NCBI RefSeq assembly: GCF_000185725.2
Contig: NZ_KI391953.1
Coordinates: forward strand, 1,666,750 to 1,730,749
From: Segniliparus rugosus ATCC BAA-974
GTDB taxonomy: Bacteria > Actinomycetota > Actinomycetes > Mycobacteriales > Mycobacteriaceae
Length of the DNA: 64,000 bases
Direction of reading: 5' to 3'
The position numbers and the translations under genes are program-made. Positions 27,880 through 37,765 of this stretch are shown here, in pieces. Below the pieces are notes generated by a model. That model had not been told where the DNA came from. It did not search any database and saw only the letters and a program-made list of their open reading frames with translations. How positions within the stretch are numbered: position 1 is the stretch's first letter; every line of letters begins with the position of its first letter.

Positions 27880-28539
27880 ATGAGCTCAGCGCATCCGAAG
27901 AGCTTCCGAGCGTTCCTCGTTCAAATGCTCCTGCAAGTGCTCCCGGTGCTGGCGGTGTACTTCGGCTTCCGAGCTCTCGGCGTGGAGGCCTATTTGGCGC
28001 TTTGCGCGGCGGTCCTCTTCGCGGTGGCGCACCGGGTGTTCGATCTGATCCGAGGCCGCACGAAGGATTTCTTGGTCCTTGCGATCATTCTGTTCTACGC
28101 CGCTGGCGCGACCATCACATTCTTCACGCACAATCCCCATTACTCCCAGGTGGCGAATATCTTGTCGGGCGCGGTGATCAGTTTGTTCGCACTGGTCAGC
28201 GCGCTCGTCGGCAAGCCGTTGACCCAAGGGCTCACGGCGAAGTACAGTCCCGGCCTCGCCGTCCGATCGCTGCCGGAACGGGGCTGGCCCGCCGAGGACG
28301 TTCGGGATTACGCGGCTCTGCACCGCAGGGTGAGCCTGGGCTGCGGGTTGTTCGGCCTCGCGCAGACGGTGGTCGTGCTGATCGTCATTTTCACTTGCTC
28401 CGTGGATGTCGCGCAGCTGGTCAGCAATGTCGCGGGGACTGGCGTGACAGCGCTCTTCGCCGTCTACGCGGTCCGCAGGGTCCGGCGTTTCATCGCCGGC
28501 CGCGACGAGGCGGCGCGGCGAGCGCGGGCGCTCGCCTGA
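27880..28539 (+). CDS. Integral membrane protein of about 219 residues (possibly VC0807-like)
   Basis: Five or six hydrophobic segments: FLVQMLLQVLPVLAVYFGF, AYLALCAAVLFAVAHRVF, FLVLAIILFYAAGATITFF, ILSGAVISLFALVSALVG and later GLAQTVVVLIVIFTC and GVTALFAVYAV. A conserved-looking cytosolic stretch is KPLTQGLTAKYSPG. It reminds me of the VC0807 family of small intermembrane-segment proteins, but I am not certain. The ATG giving MSSAHPKSF is preferred; ATG 27856 would add eight residues. Stands alone between the M91 gene and RNase D. Confidence 0.6.
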   Translation: MSSAHPKSFRAFLVQMLLQVLPVLAVYFGFRALGVEAYLALCAAVLFAVAHRVFDLIRGRTKDFLVLAIILFYAAGATITFFTHNPHYSQVANILSGAVISLFALVSALVGKPLTQGLTAKYSPGLAVRSLPERGWPAEDVRDYAALHRRVSLGCGLFGLAQTVVVLIVIFTCSVDVAQLVSNVAGTGVTALFAVYAVRRVRRFIAGRDEAARRARALA

Positions 28540-28548
28540 GGGAGCGGC

Positions 28549-29961
28549 TCACTCGGCGGTTTCGTCAGGAGCCTCGTCTTTCGCGGCGAGCAACGCGGCC
28601 GCCAGCGCCTCGGCGGTCGCGTTGCGCTGCCAACGCCGCGCGTTGTGCTCGGCCAAGAACGCGTCCACCTCGCCCGCGAGCTCGGCGGGGGCGAGGGCGG
28701 CGAGGCGCCCTTCGTCCTCCACGTACCAAGCGCAGAGCCTACGGACGGTCTCCGGGGAGAGCAGGTTCTCCTGCGGGGTTTTGTGCTGCTCGGCGAGGAC
28801 GGCCAACGCGGCTTTCGCCGAGGCGACTTCGAGGGGGTTGCGCCCTTTGCGCGCCGAGACCTCGCCGGGGGCGGGTTTCGGGTGCACGGGGGGCAGCTCG
28901 CCCTCGGGCAGGTTCGCGGCGCGGGAGACGGCCGCGAGCCACTGGTTGGCGAGTTTGCCTTGGTTCGGGCCGGAGAAGATCGGCAGCGCGGTGAGCAGGG
29001 CGGCCGAGCGCGCCGACGGAGCCGCTCCGAGCCTCGCGTCCTCTCGGAGGCTCTCGATCAGCGCCGCGTTGTTCGCCGCGGCGATGATCGCGGAATCCGG
29101 CAGCACCCGGCCGGGGGCGATGTCGCGTCCTCGGGCGAGGTCTTCACGGGCGAGCCACAGCTCCCGGACCACCGCGAGGGCGCGGCGGCCCTTCGCCTCG
29201 TGGATCCGTCCGGTCCGCCGCCAGCGGTCGGGGGACTGGGCGTTCGGCGGGCGCATACGGACGTATTCGAACTCTTCCAGCGCCCATTCGGTTTTGCCTT
29301 GTTCGGCGAGCGCTTCGAGCAGGGCCTCTCGCATCGGGAGCAGCAGCTCGACGTCGAGGGCGGCGTAGTTCAGCCACTCCGGCGGCAGCGGCCGTTGGGA
29401 CCAGTCCGCCGCGCCGTGCCCTTTGGCGAGGCCCACGCCGAGCAGGGTTTCCACCAGCGCCGCGAGCCCGACTCGCTCGAAGCCCGCGATCCGCCCGCCC
29501 AGCTCGGTGTCGAAGAGCTTCGCCGGGCGCAGCCCCAGCTCGGCGAGACAGGGCAGGTCTTGGTCCGCCGCGTGCAGCACCCATTCCAGGCCGTTGATCG
29601 CCTCTGCCAGCGGCTCCAGCGCCTCCGGGTGGTCGATCGGGTCGAGCAGCACCGTGCCCGAGCCTTGCCGTCGTAGCTGCACCAGGTACGCCTTCGGCCA
29701 ATAGCGGAAACCGGAGGCGCGCTCGGCGTCCACCGCCAACGGCCCGCGCCCGCCCGCGAGCCGACGGGCCGCCGATGCGATGTCGGCGGGGGAGCGGGTC
29801 ACAGCTGGCACTCCTTCGGGCGGGGAGAGGAGCATCGGAACGCCCGCTGCGCCGTTCTCCTCGGCCTCGTCGGAGAGCGGTTGTCGTGCGGCTTCTGGGC
29901 GCCGCCGCTCGCGCACTCGGCGGCGGGCCGTGTCGCGGGTCGGCTCGGTGGGGGACGTCAT
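28549..29961 (-). CDS. rnd: Ribonuclease D-like 3'-5' exoribonuclease with HRDC domain
   Basis: 470 residues. After a charged N-terminal 45 residues comes a DEDDy exonuclease domain: Asp and Glu of LAVDAERASG, the HAADQDLPCL motif, and YAALDVELLLPM with the catalytic Tyr and Asp. Residues from about 265 on hold one or two HRDC helical domains (LWLAREDLARGRDIAPGRV, LPDSAIIAAA). It trims 3' ends of structured RNAs such as tRNA precursors. The orthologous order RNase D / DUF3000 / HemE is conserved in mycobacteria (the Rv2681-Rv2678c region). Confidence 0.92.
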   Translation of the reverse strand: MTSPTEPTRDTARRRVRERRRPEAARQPLSDEAEENGAAGVPMLLSPPEGVPAVTRSPADIASAARRLAGGRGPLAVDAERASGFRYWPKAYLVQLRRQGSGTVLLDPIDHPEALEPLAEAINGLEWVLHAADQDLPCLAELGLRPAKLFDTELGGRIAGFERVGLAALVETLLGVGLAKGHGAADWSQRPLPPEWLNYAALDVELLLPMREALLEALAEQGKTEWALEEFEYVRMRPPNAQSPDRWRRTGRIHEAKGRRALAVVRELWLAREDLARGRDIAPGRVLPDSAIIAAANNAALIESLREDARLGAAPSARSAALLTALPIFSGPNQGKLANQWLAAVSRAANLPEGELPPVHPKPAPGEVSARKGRNPLEVASAKAALAVLAEQHKTPQENLLSPETVRRLCAWYVEDEGRLAALAPAELAGEVDAFLAEHNARRWQRNATAEALAAALLAAKDEAPDETAE

Positions 29962-29989
29962 CAGGGCTTTGAGTGTAGACCGCGCCGAT

Positions 29990-30574
29990 TCAACGCTGCC
30001 CGGGACGCAGTTCCGCCACGCCGACCGGCGGCAGTCCTGAGGCCGCTTCGAGCACGGAGCAGAACGCCTCGACGTTCGCCGCGAAGTTCTCGCCCACCGG
30101 GGTCCACGAGGCGCGCAGCTCGAGCTGATGAGAACGAGTCGGGCCCGCGATGTCCCCGTACCGGATCGAAGCCACCGAGGTCACCGTGCCGCCGAGGGCG
30201 ACGTGCTCGGTGTCCTCCGAGGCGAGGGCTTCGGTGAGCCAGCTCCACGCCACCTCGGGGAGCAGGGGATCGCCCGCGATCTCGTCGTCGAGCTCGGCCT
30301 GGACGTACGCGACGAGGCGGAAGACCGACTGCCAGACCTCCGCGCCTTCGGGGTCGTACAACAGGATGAGCCTGCCGAACGCTTCGCCGACGGAAGACGG
30401 GGAGTCCGGGTCGCCGCTGATCTCCGCGCCGAGGGCGTAGCTGTACGGGGCGAGCCTGCCGGGCGGGCGGATCGGCCCGAGCGAGATTTCAGGCCGATGC
30501 CTGGCTTCGCGCATCGCTTCCGAGGCAGCACGGAAAACCAGTGGATCTTCGGTGCCGTTGGCCGGTCCATTCAC
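29990..30574 (-). CDS. DUF3000 family protein
   Basis: 194 residues, soluble, no catalytic motif visible. Recognisable family segments are EISLGPIRPPGRLAPYSYAL, SPSSVGEAFGRLILLYDPEG and TSVASIRYGDIAGPTRSHQLELRAS. Members occur throughout Actinomycetota beside RNase D and heme genes; their function is unknown to me. It is 28 bases upstream of RNase D on the same strand and divergent from hemE. Confidence 0.85.
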   Translation of the reverse strand: MNGPANGTEDPLVFRAASEAMREARHRPEISLGPIRPPGRLAPYSYALGAEISGDPDSPSSVGEAFGRLILLYDPEGAEVWQSVFRLVAYVQAELDDEIAGDPLLPEVAWSWLTEALASEDTEHVALGGTVTSVASIRYGDIAGPTRSHQLELRASWTPVGENFAANVEAFCSVLEAASGLPPVGVAELRPGQR

Positions 30575-30638
30575 GATGCCCCACAGTAGTTGACCTGGGT
30601 CTGGAGTCTGGGAAGGCGCACCGCTAAGGTAGTCAGTG

Positions 30639-31727
30639 ATGTCTGCTGCCTCCGCTCAAAGCTCCGCCGCGCCCAGGCGCGCGCTCCCCGGCTCGCCGTT
30701 CTTGGTGGCGCTCGCGGGGGACCGTCCGAGCAGGCGCCCGGTTTGGTTCATGCGCCAAGCGGGGCGCTCGCTCCCCGAGTACCGCGCTTTGCGCGCCGGA
30801 AGGGACATGCTGGCGACGTGCCTGGACCCGGAGCTGGTCTGCGAGATCACGCTGCAGCCGGTGCGCAGGCACGGCGTGGACGCCGCGATCTTGTTCTCCG
30901 ACATCGTCGTCCCGTTGAAGACGGCGGGGGTGGGGGTGACCATCAAGCCTGGCGTGGGGCCGGTGCTGGACGCTCCGGTGCGCGCGCGGGCCGACGTGGA
31001 CGCGTTGCCGCCGCCTTCGCCGGAAGGGCTCGAACCGGTCGCGAGCGCGGTCGGCTCGCTCATCGCCGAACTGGGGCAGACCCCGCTCATCGGTTTCGCC
31101 GGAGCCCCGTTCACGTTGGCCTCCTATCTCGTGGAGGGCGGGCCGAGCAAGCACCACGAGAAGACCAAGGCGTTGATGACCGGCGCCCCCGACGTGTTCG
31201 CCGCCCTGCTCGACAAGCTCGCCGACCACACGATCTCCTTCCTCACGGCGCAGCTCGCCGCAGGTGCGGACGCGGTGCAAGTTTTCGACTCCTGGGTGGG
31301 CGCGCTGACCCTGGCCGACTACGAGCGCCATGTCCTGCCGCACACGAGGCGGGTGTTCGCCGAGATCGCGCAGTTCGGCGTGCCTGGGGTCCACTTCGGC
31401 GTGAACACCGGGCACCTCCTCGGAGCCATGGCGGGCACGGGGGCTCAGGCGATCGGGGCGGACTGGCGCACCCCGCTCCCCGAAGCGGCCAAGGCAGTCG
31501 GCCCCGGCCTCGCGCTGCAAGGCAATCTGGACCCCGCGCTGCTGTTGGCCCCGCGCGCCGCGCTAGAGGCAGAGACCCGGCGGGTGCTGGCCGACGCGGA
31601 CGCGGCGCTCGCCGAGGGAACGCCGGGGCATGTGTTCAACCTCGGCCACGGGGTGCTGCCGGAAACGGACCCCGGCGCGCTCACCGCCGTGGTCGACTTG
31701 GTCCATAGCGAGCCGGTCGCCCCGTGA
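30639..31727 (+). CDS. hemE: Uroporphyrinogen decarboxylase
   Basis: 362 residues. Removes four acetate carboxyls of uroporphyrinogen III to give coproporphyrinogen III. Signatures: [47 protein letters not shown] with the conserved FAGAP, and [12 protein letters not shown]. An in-frame GTG directly before the ATG could also initiate. The stop overlaps the GTG of hemY (GTGA), so hemE-hemY-hemQ form one operon. Confidence 0.95.
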   Translation: MSAASAQSSAAPRRALPGSPFLVALAGDRPSRRPVWFMRQAGRSLPEYRALRAGRDMLATCLDPELVCEITLQPVRRHGVDAAILFSDIVVPLKTAGVGVTIKPGVGPVLDAPVRARADVDALPPPSPEGLEPVASAVGSLIAELGQTPLIGFAGAPFTLASYLVEGGPSKHHEKTKALMTGAPDVFAALLDKLADHTISFLTAQLAAGADAVQVFDSWVGALTLADYERHVLPHTRRVFAEIAQFGVPGVHFGVNTGHLLGAMAGTGAQAIGADWRTPLPEAAKAVGPGLALQGNLDPALLLAPRAALEAETRRVLADADAALAEGTPGHVFNLGHGVLPETDPGALTAVVDLVHSEPVAP

Positions 31728-33112
31728 CGAGGGTCGTCGTGGTCGGCGCGGGCTTCACTGGCCTGGTCGCCGCGTACGAACTGCGCAAACGTCTCGGCGA
31801 GACGGCTCAGATCGTCGTGGCGGACGCGTCCGACCGGATCGGCGGCAGCGTGCGCCCCGTGCAGCTGGGCGGCGCGCGGTTCGAAGCCGGGGCGGAGTCG
31901 TTCCTGGCGAATTCCCCCGACATCCTGCGGCTCGCGGACGAGCTGGGCCTGGCGGGGCGCATCGTGTCTTCGGGCCCCGCCCGCCCGAGCGTCTTCGCGG
32001 CCAGAGAAACGCACCCGCTCCCGACCGGGACGTACTTCGGCCTGCCTTCGCCGGAAACCGAGACCGCGCTGCTCGGTCCGGAGGATCTGGCGGCGATACG
32101 GGAGGACCGGCCCGCGGACTGGGACACGAGCACGGACATGAGCATCGCGGAGCTGGTGGAGCCGGTGTACGGCCCCGCCGTGCGGGCCCGGCTCGTCGAC
32201 CCGCTCTTATCCGGGGTGTACGCGGGGGACTCGTTCACCATCGGGGTGCGCGCGGGCCTGCCGGCGCTCGCGGCCAAGCTGGACGAGGAGGCCGGTCCTG
32301 GCGCGAAGCATGTGAGCCTGACTCGGGCGGTGGCCGCCGCGCGCTCCGGCGCGGGCACGGCGAGCGGCGGGGCGGGGACGGCTCCCCGGCGCGCCGCGAG
32401 CGGAGGGATGTTCCGCAGCTTCGACGGCGGACTGGGCCTGTTGCTCGACGCGTTGTTGCAGGCCGCGGGGCCGCTCGATCTGCGCCTCGGCGAAGAAGTC
32501 ACCCGGCTCGAACGGACCTCGAACGGCTACGCGGTCGATCCGGTCGGCGAGGCGGACGCCGTGGTGCTCGCGGTCGGCTCGCACGTGGCAGGCGCGCTGC
32601 TGGCCTGCGTGGACGAAGAGGCCGGGCGGGCCGCCGCGTCGATCCCGACCGCTTCGCCCGTGGTGCTCGCCCTGCGCTGCGAGCGTTTAGAGGTTCCGGA
32701 CGGCACGTCCGGCGTCTTGGTCGCCTCGGGCGAGGGCCTCGCGGCGAAAGCCCTCACGCTCACCGCGAACAAGTGGCCGCACCTTTCGGCCCCTGTGTTG
32801 CGGGTCTCGTTCGGCAGGTACGGCGACGACCTGTCCTTCACGGCGGACGAACAGCTGCTGGCGTGGGCGGCCTCCGATTTCACCAGGATCTTCGGGAAAC
32901 GTCTGGCAGTGACGGACTGGACGGTGCAGCGCTACCCGGAGGCACTGCCGCAGTACGGGCCGTGGCACAGCAGAAAAGTCGCGGCCATCGCCTCGGCCAG
33001 CGCGGGCGGCCTCGCGGTCGCCGGGAACTTCCTGCGCGGCGTCGGGCTCGGCGCGTGCGCCGCGACCGCCGCCGCAGCCGCCGAGCAGATCGCAAACGTC
33101 CTCGAAGGATGA
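31724..33112 (+). CDS. hemY: Protoporphyrinogen/coproporphyrinogen III oxidase (HemY/CgoX)
   Basis: 462-residue FAD enzyme: dinucleotide-binding start [17 protein letters not shown], then FEAGAESFL, the [16 protein letters not shown] substrate-domain motif and a C-terminal [22 protein letters not shown] motif. In bacteria with HemQ the natural reaction is coproporphyrinogen III to coproporphyrin III. A repetitive Ala/Gly/Ser insert ([14 protein letters not shown]) sits in the middle. GTG start coupled to hemE; 27 bases before hemQ. Confidence 0.93.
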   Translation: MTRVVVVGAGFTGLVAAYELRKRLGETAQIVVADASDRIGGSVRPVQLGGARFEAGAESFLANSPDILRLADELGLAGRIVSSGPARPSVFAARETHPLPTGTYFGLPSPETETALLGPEDLAAIREDRPADWDTSTDMSIAELVEPVYGPAVRARLVDPLLSGVYAGDSFTIGVRAGLPALAAKLDEEAGPGAKHVSLTRAVAAARSGAGTASGGAGTAPRRAASGGMFRSFDGGLGLLLDALLQAAGPLDLRLGEEVTRLERTSNGYAVDPVGEADAVVLAVGSHVAGALLACVDEEAGRAAASIPTASPVVLALRCERLEVPDGTSGVLVASGEGLAAKALTLTANKWPHLSAPVLRVSFGRYGDDLSFTADEQLLAWAASDFTRIFGKRLAVTDWTVQRYPEALPQYGPWHSRKVAAIASASAGGLAVAGNFLRGVGLGACAATAAAAAEQIANVLEG

Positions 33113-33139
33113 CAACGGCCCCGGCGTAGGATGAGCCCT

Positions 33140-33838
33140 ATGGCCGAACGACTCGATTACGCGGCGCTCAACGCCACGATCCGCTACCTCATGTTCTCCG
33201 CTTTCCGGATCCGTCCCGGCGAGCTCGACGAGAACCGCGAGAAAGTGGGGGCCGAGGCGCGCGAGTTCTTCGAGGAGCAGGCGCAGGCGGGCGTGGAGCT
33301 GCGCGGGGTGTACGACGTGTCCGGGCTGCGCGCGGACGCGGATGTCCTGCTGTGGACGCACGCGGAGCGGATCGAATCGCTGCAGGCCGCGTACCAGGGC
33401 TTCCGGCGCAAGACCGCCCTTGGGCGGGCGAGCGAGGCGGTGTGGAGCGCCGCTGCGCTCCACCGGCCCGCGGAGTTCAACAAATCGCACGTGCCCGCGT
33501 TCATGAAGGGCGAGCCCGCGCGGGGCTACGTCTGCGTCTACCCGTTCGTGCGCTCCTACGAGTGGTATTTGCTGCCGGACGAGGAGCGCCGCGCCATGCT
33601 CGCCGAGCACGGCCAGGCGGCCAGGGTGTATCAGGACGTGCGCGCCAACACGGTGTCGAGCTTCGCCCTCGGCGACTACGAGTGGGTGCTCGCGTTCGAG
33701 GCCGACGAGCTGCACCGCATCCTCGACCTCATGCGCGACCTGCGCGCGACCGAGGCACGGATGCACGTCCGGGAGGAGACCCCGTTCTTCACCGGCCCCA
33801 AGACGACGTTCGAAGCACTGGCCGAGTCGTTGCCGTAG
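33140..33838 (+). CDS. hemQ: Coproheme decarboxylase (HemQ/ChdC)
   Basis: 232 residues, chlorite-dismutase-like fold. Turns coproheme III into heme b with peroxide, the last step of the coproporphyrin-dependent route. The actinobacterial block [13 protein letters not shown], the catalytic-tyrosine stretch [15 protein letters not shown], the heme-ligand His of [15 protein letters not shown] and [13 protein letters not shown] are all present. The start [11 protein letters not shown] matches the mycobacterial homologue; ATG 33131 would add three residues. Ends six bases from the convergent regulator gene. Confidence 0.94.
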   Translation: MAERLDYAALNATIRYLMFSAFRIRPGELDENREKVGAEAREFFEEQAQAGVELRGVYDVSGLRADADVLLWTHAERIESLQAAYQGFRRKTALGRASEAVWSAAALHRPAEFNKSHVPAFMKGEPARGYVCVYPFVRSYEWYLLPDEERRAMLAEHGQAARVYQDVRANTVSSFALGDYEWVLAFEADELHRILDLMRDLRATEARMHVREETPFFTGPKTTFEALAESLP

Positions 33839-33844
33839 CGGGCG

Positions 33845-35260
33845 CTAGCGCGGTGTGACCAGGTAGGGCGACACCGTCGAGCGGTGCTCGTCGAGGTCGA
33901 GCTTGCGGCCGAGCGGCGGGAAGGCGCGTTGCGGGCAGTTCTCCCGCTCGCAGACCCGGCAGCCGGTGCCGATTGGCGTGGCGTTCGCCCGGTTCGACAA
34001 GTCGAGCCCGTCGCCGTAGACGAGCCGGTGCGCGTGCCGGGTCTCGCAGCCAAGGCCGATGCCGAAGGTCTTGCCGGGCTGTCCGTAGTGCGCCGCCCGG
34101 CGTTCGACCGTCCGGGCCACCCAGAGGTAGCTGCGCCCCTCCGGCATCTGGGCCAGCTGGACCAGGATCTTGCCGGGGGAGCCGAAGGTCTCGTACACGT
34201 TCCACAGCGGGCACGTGCCGCCGGACGAGGAGAAATGGAACCCGGTCGCGGACTGGCGTTTGGACATGTTGCCCGCCCGGTCCACCCGGACGAAGGAGAA
34301 CGGCACGCCGCGCAAGTTCGCCCGCTGCAGGGTGGAGAGCCGGTGGCAGATCGTCTCGTAGGAGACGGCGAAATAGGCGGAGAGCCGTTCGATGTCGTAG
34401 CGGAACTCCTCGGCGACCTCGTAGAACTGGCGGTAGGGCAGCACGATGGCCGCCGCGTAGTACTTGGCGAGGGCCATGCGGGCCAGGCTGGCCGAATCCT
34501 CGCTGGAGAAGTCGCCCTCCTCGACCAGCTCTTCGATCAAGGCCCCGTGTTCGAGGAAGGCGAGCTCGGTGGCGAGTTTGAAGACCCGCTGTCCCGGCGC
34601 GAGCCGGGCGGCGATGGACAGCGAGCGGGCGGCGGGGTCGTACTGGTGGGAGACCCCCTCGGGCAGGTCCACCCGCTCCACGATGCGCACCCCGTGCGAG
34701 GACCGGAGCAGCGTCGGGATCTCCGAGTGCAGCTCGCCGCCGTTCATGCGCATGCGACGAGTCACATCCTCGGCGGCCCGGTCGAGCGAGTCCAGGTAGT
34801 TCTGCCGCTCGTAGAAATATTGCTGCACCTCTTCGTGCGGCATGCTCGCTATCGCGGGCAGCGGCTCCCCGGCCCGATGCTCCCCGAGGGCTGCGACTTG
34901 GTCGGCGAGTTCCCGGTAGCGGTGGTACAGCTGGAGCATGGCCCGCGCGAATTTGGGGTGGGCCGAGACCACTTCGGCGACGGACTCGGGGCTCGTGTCG
35001 ATGTCGACCCCGGTGTCCATCGCGACCTCGCGGATCTCCGCGACGAGCCGTGCCTCCTCCTGCGCGGTGAAGAACTCCGTGTCCACGCCGAGTTTCTCGG
35101 ACAGACGCAGGAGGAGGGGCATGGTGATCGGGCGCACGTCGTGCTCGATCTGGTTGAGGTAGCTCGGCGAGATGGCGAGATCGGCGGCCAACGCGACCTG
35201 CGAGAGCCCGCGCTCCACGCGCAACTGCCGCAAGCGGGGGCCGACGTATGTTTTCGCCAC
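33845..35260 (-). CDS. ramB: RamB/PrpR-type short-chain acyl-CoA regulator
   Basis: About 471 residues. N-terminal XRE helix-turn-helix (VGPRLRQLRVERGLSQVALA, then ISPSYLNQIEHDVRPIT), an IrrE-like middle domain (VFKLATELAFLE), and the C-terminal ScfR domain with cysteines in GGTCPLW, GLGCETRHAH and CRVCERENCPQRAF; related PrpR proteins use such cysteines for an iron-sulfur cluster and bind acyl-CoA. Very close to M. tuberculosis Rv0465c, which controls glyoxylate-shunt genes, and here too isocitrate lyase lies one gene away. I start at the GTG giving VAKTYVG to match homologues; an upstream ATG at 35305 is in frame. Confidence 0.92.
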   Translation of the reverse strand: MAKTYVGPRLRQLRVERGLSQVALAADLAISPSYLNQIEHDVRPITMPLLLRLSEKLGVDTEFFTAQEEARLVAEIREVAMDTGVDIDTSPESVAEVVSAHPKFARAMLQLYHRYRELADQVAALGEHRAGEPLPAIASMPHEEVQQYFYERQNYLDSLDRAAEDVTRRMRMNGGELHSEIPTLLRSSHGVRIVERVDLPEGVSHQYDPAARSLSIAARLAPGQRVFKLATELAFLEHGALIEELVEEGDFSSEDSASLARMALAKYYAAAIVLPYRQFYEVAEEFRYDIERLSAYFAVSYETICHRLSTLQRANLRGVPFSFVRVDRAGNMSKRQSATGFHFSSSGGTCPLWNVYETFGSPGKILVQLAQMPEGRSYLWVARTVERRAAHYGQPGKTFGIGLGCETRHAHRLVYGDGLDLSNRANATPIGTGCRVCERENCPQRAFPPLGRKLDLDEHRSTVSPYLVTPR

Positions 35261-35315
35261 GAGATCAGAATAGGACGAGCGCGGAAAATCACGTCGGACG
35301 CGCATGCAGACTTTG

Positions 35316-35335
35316 CTATGATCAATAACAGTATG
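35316..35335 (+). promoter_or_regulatory. -10 element and leaderless start of the exported protein gene
   Basis: TATGAT at 35316-35321 is a near-consensus -10; transcription would begin around 35328-35333, that is at the ATG at 35333. This favours 35333 over the in-frame ATG 35318, which lies inside the -10. Confidence 0.5.
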
Positions 35336-36022
35336 GTCACTATAAGGTTACTGCTCGCGGTGTTTGCGCTGGCAGTTGGCGCCGGGGCCTGCTCGATTCC
35401 GTCGGCTTCGGCGGATCCGGGCGCGCAGGACCTCCTCCTCACCGCCGAGGACTCGCCCGAAGGCTACAACCCCCAGCCGCAATCCCTCGACGACGCGTTG
35501 GGCACGCTCACCACGATCCGCGACTGGATGTTCGGCGGGGGTGCGCAGATCGACCCGCCGACGTGCACGGCGGAGCTGACGTGGTTCGTGTCGAACCTGA
35601 TCCCGGAGGACTCGGCGGCCATCACGATCTGGGGCCCGCAGATGCTGCTCGCGGACGCGGTGGGCAAAGGCGGGCATCCCCTGAAGGATTTCGACTCGCA
35701 CATCGACACGTGCAAGAAGATCCGGGTGACCTCCGGCGCGGTGATCGTGGACGCCGCTTTGGAGAAGCAGGAGCCGCCGAAGACGACGGCGACAGCGGCC
35801 CGAGGGTTCAAGGAGACCGTGACGTTCACCCTCGGCGGGTTCCAGCAGACCCGCGCGGTGGTCGGCTTTTACGGTTCGGTCGGGACCACGGCGGCGTTGG
35901 TGATGGGCGGTTCCCGCGATCTGGACCCCTCGGCGGTGTCCGTGGAGACGACGACGTCGGTCGTCAGCGATTTCTACACGCGCCAGATCGCCAAAATCGA
36001 CAAGGCGCGTCCGCACAAATAG
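35333..36022 (+). CDS. Exported protein, possible lipoprotein (unknown function)
   Basis: 229 residues. The N-terminus IRLLLAVFALAVGAGAC is a signal peptide ending at Cys20; AGAC is a weak lipobox, and AxA cleavage at SASA-DPG is the alternative. The mature part contains two further cysteines (PPTC and DTCK) and reads DLLLTAEDSPEGYNPQP, a pattern like mycobacterial secreted 'sensor-domain' proteins with LL-x3-DLPxG near the N-terminus. I do not recognise an exact family. Divergent from ramB and upstream of isocitrate lyase, but separated from it by 345 bases. Confidence 0.7.
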   Translation: MVTIRLLLAVFALAVGAGACSIPSASADPGAQDLLLTAEDSPEGYNPQPQSLDDALGTLTTIRDWMFGGGAQIDPPTCTAELTWFVSNLIPEDSAAITIWGPQMLLADAVGKGGHPLKDFDSHIDTCKKIRVTSGAVIVDAALEKQEPPKTTATAARGFKETVTFTLGGFQQTRAVVGFYGSVGTTAALVMGGSRDLDPSAVSVETTTSVVSDFYTRQIAKIDKARPHK

Positions 36023-36367
36023 CCAACGGGTTTGTGATATCACGCACTCTTCCTCGGCTCTGCCCTCGGCCCGCGCGCGCTCGCGCGGACGTCGGGCCGG
36101 AGGCGGCCGCGAGCGGCTGGAATCGGCTCCCGCGGACAAATCACAGTACAAGCGTACTTTTTACGGATTCTCCGGTAAATTTCGCATAGGCAGATTGGCA
36201 AGATTAGCAAAATTGACCGGAAAACGTAGCTGGGCTTTGCAGTAGTTGGTGACTTGACCTGCATCAATGGTCGTGGCATGCTGAATCCCGCCAGAGCGGA
36301 AGCGGTGTAAAATCTCCGTCAAAGCCATGGCAGGCTCCACCCCTCAACCGTTAGCCAAGGAGGCATC
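36023..36367. promoter_or_regulatory. 345-base intergenic region upstream of isocitrate lyase
   Basis: The first part holds a GC hairpin, CCGCGCG-cgct-CGCGCGG (36071-36088), a likely terminator for the exported-protein gene. From about 36130 the region becomes AT-rich. GCAAAA (36207-36212) and TTTGCA (36236-36241) are inverted and resemble half-sites of RamB-type operators (AAAGTTTGCAAA family); this is suggestive only. TTGACC and a downstream TGTAAAAT are possible promoter elements. AGGAGG precedes the aceA ATG. Confidence 0.45.
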
Positions 36368-37666
36368 ATGGGCGCCAACATCAGCACGACCGGCACGCCG
36401 CCCACCGCTGAAGCGATTCAGAAGGACTGGGACACCAACCCTCGTTGGAAGGGCATCACTCGCACCTACACTGCGGAGCAGGTGAGCGCGCTGCAGGGCA
36501 GCGTCATCGAGGAGTACACCCTCGCCCGCCGAGGCGCGGAGACCCTGTGGAACCTCATCCACAACGAGGACTACGTCCACTCGCTCGGAGCGCTCTCCGG
36601 CAACCAGGCCGTGCAGTACATCAAGGGCGGCCTGAAGGCCATCTACCTCTCCGGCTGGCAGGTCGCCGGTGACGCGAACCTCTCCGGGCACACCTACCCG
36701 GACCAGAGCCTCTACCCGGCCAACTCGGCTCCGAACCTCGTGCGCCGCATCAACAACGCCCTGATCCGCGCCGACCAGATCGACCGCCAAGAGGGCAAGA
36801 AGTCCGTCGAGAACTGGCTCGCGCCGATCGTCGCGGACGGCGAGGCCGGCTTCGGCGGCGCCCTCAACGTGTTCGAGCTGCAGAAGGCCTTCATCGCCGC
36901 CGGAGCCGCCGGCACCCACTGGGAGGACCAGCTCGCCTCGGAGAAGAAGTGCGGCCACCTCGGCGGCAAGGTGCTCCTGCCGACCCAGCAGCACATCCGC
37001 ACCCTGACCTCCGCGCGTCTGGCCGCCGACGTCTCGAACGTCCCGACCGTCGTCATCGCCCGCACCGACGCCGAGGCCGCGACCCTCATCACGAGCGACG
37101 TCGACGAGCGCGACCAGCCGTTCGTCACCGGCGAGCGGTCCGCCGAGGGCTACTACTACCTGAAGAACGGCGTCGAGCCCTGCATCGCCCGTGCGATCGC
37201 CTACGCGCCGTACTCCGACCTGATCTGGATGGAGACCGGCAAGCCCGACCTCGAGCTCGCCCGCACCTTCGCCGAGGGCGTCAAGAAGGAGTACCCGGAC
37301 CAGCTCCTGGCGTACAACTGCTCCCCGTCCTTCAACTGGAAGCAGCACCTGGACGACTCCACCATCGCCAAGTTCCAGCGCGAACTCGGCGCGATGGGCT
37401 TCAAGTTCCAGTTCATCACCCTCGCGGGCTTCCACGCCCTCAACTACAGCGCCTTCCACTTGGCGAAGGGCTACACCGAGGGCGATATGACGGCCTACGT
37501 CGAGCTGCAGGAGCAGGAGTTCGCCTCGGAAGGCCAGGGCTACACCTCCACCAAGCACCAGCGCGAGGTTGGCGCGGGCTACTTCGACCTGGTCGCGACC
37601 ACGGTCGACCCGACCTCTTCGACCACTGCCCTGAAGGGCTCCACCGAAGAGGGCCAGTTCCACTAA
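36368..37666 (+). CDS. aceA: Isocitrate lyase
   Basis: 432 residues, class of Icl1. Splits isocitrate to succinate and glyoxylate (glyoxylate shunt) and, in mycobacteria, 2-methylisocitrate. The catalytic loop KKCGHLGGK is intact, as are [13 protein letters not shown] near the N-terminus, [12 protein letters not shown] and [19 protein letters not shown]. Strong AGGAGG ribosome site. Codon use is very biased toward C-ending codons, suggesting high expression. Followed by a perfect 19-bp hairpin, then the acyl-CoA dehydrogenase gene as in mycobacteria (icl1-fadB2). Confidence 0.97.
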   Translation: MGANISTTGTPPTAEAIQKDWDTNPRWKGITRTYTAEQVSALQGSVIEEYTLARRGAETLWNLIHNEDYVHSLGALSGNQAVQYIKGGLKAIYLSGWQVAGDANLSGHTYPDQSLYPANSAPNLVRRINNALIRADQIDRQEGKKSVENWLAPIVADGEAGFGGALNVFELQKAFIAAGAAGTHWEDQLASEKKCGHLGGKVLLPTQQHIRTLTSARLAADVSNVPTVVIARTDAEAATLITSDVDERDQPFVTGERSAEGYYYLKNGVEPCIARAIAYAPYSDLIWMETGKPDLELARTFAEGVKKEYPDQLLAYNCSPSFNWKQHLDDSTIAKFQRELGAMGFKFQFITLAGFHALNYSAFHLAKGYTEGDMTAYVELQEQEFASEGQGYTSTKHQREVGAGYFDLVATTVDPTSSTTALKGSTEEGQFH

Positions 37667-37681
37667 ACCGGCGCTAAGCCG

Positions 37682-37724
37682 CTACCCCGATGCCCCTGGC
37701 GTTCTGCCAGGGGCATCGGGGTAG
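37682..37724 (+). terminator. Strong hairpin terminator after aceA
   Basis: Perfect 19-bp stem CTACCCCGATGCCCCTGGC (37682-37700), five-base loop GTTCT, and its exact complement to 37724, 15 bases after the aceA stop. No U-tract follows, as is common in actinobacteria. Confidence 0.8.
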
Positions 37725-37765
37725 GCTCGTAAGCGCAGAAAAACCTCGACCTTGAGGAGCATATT

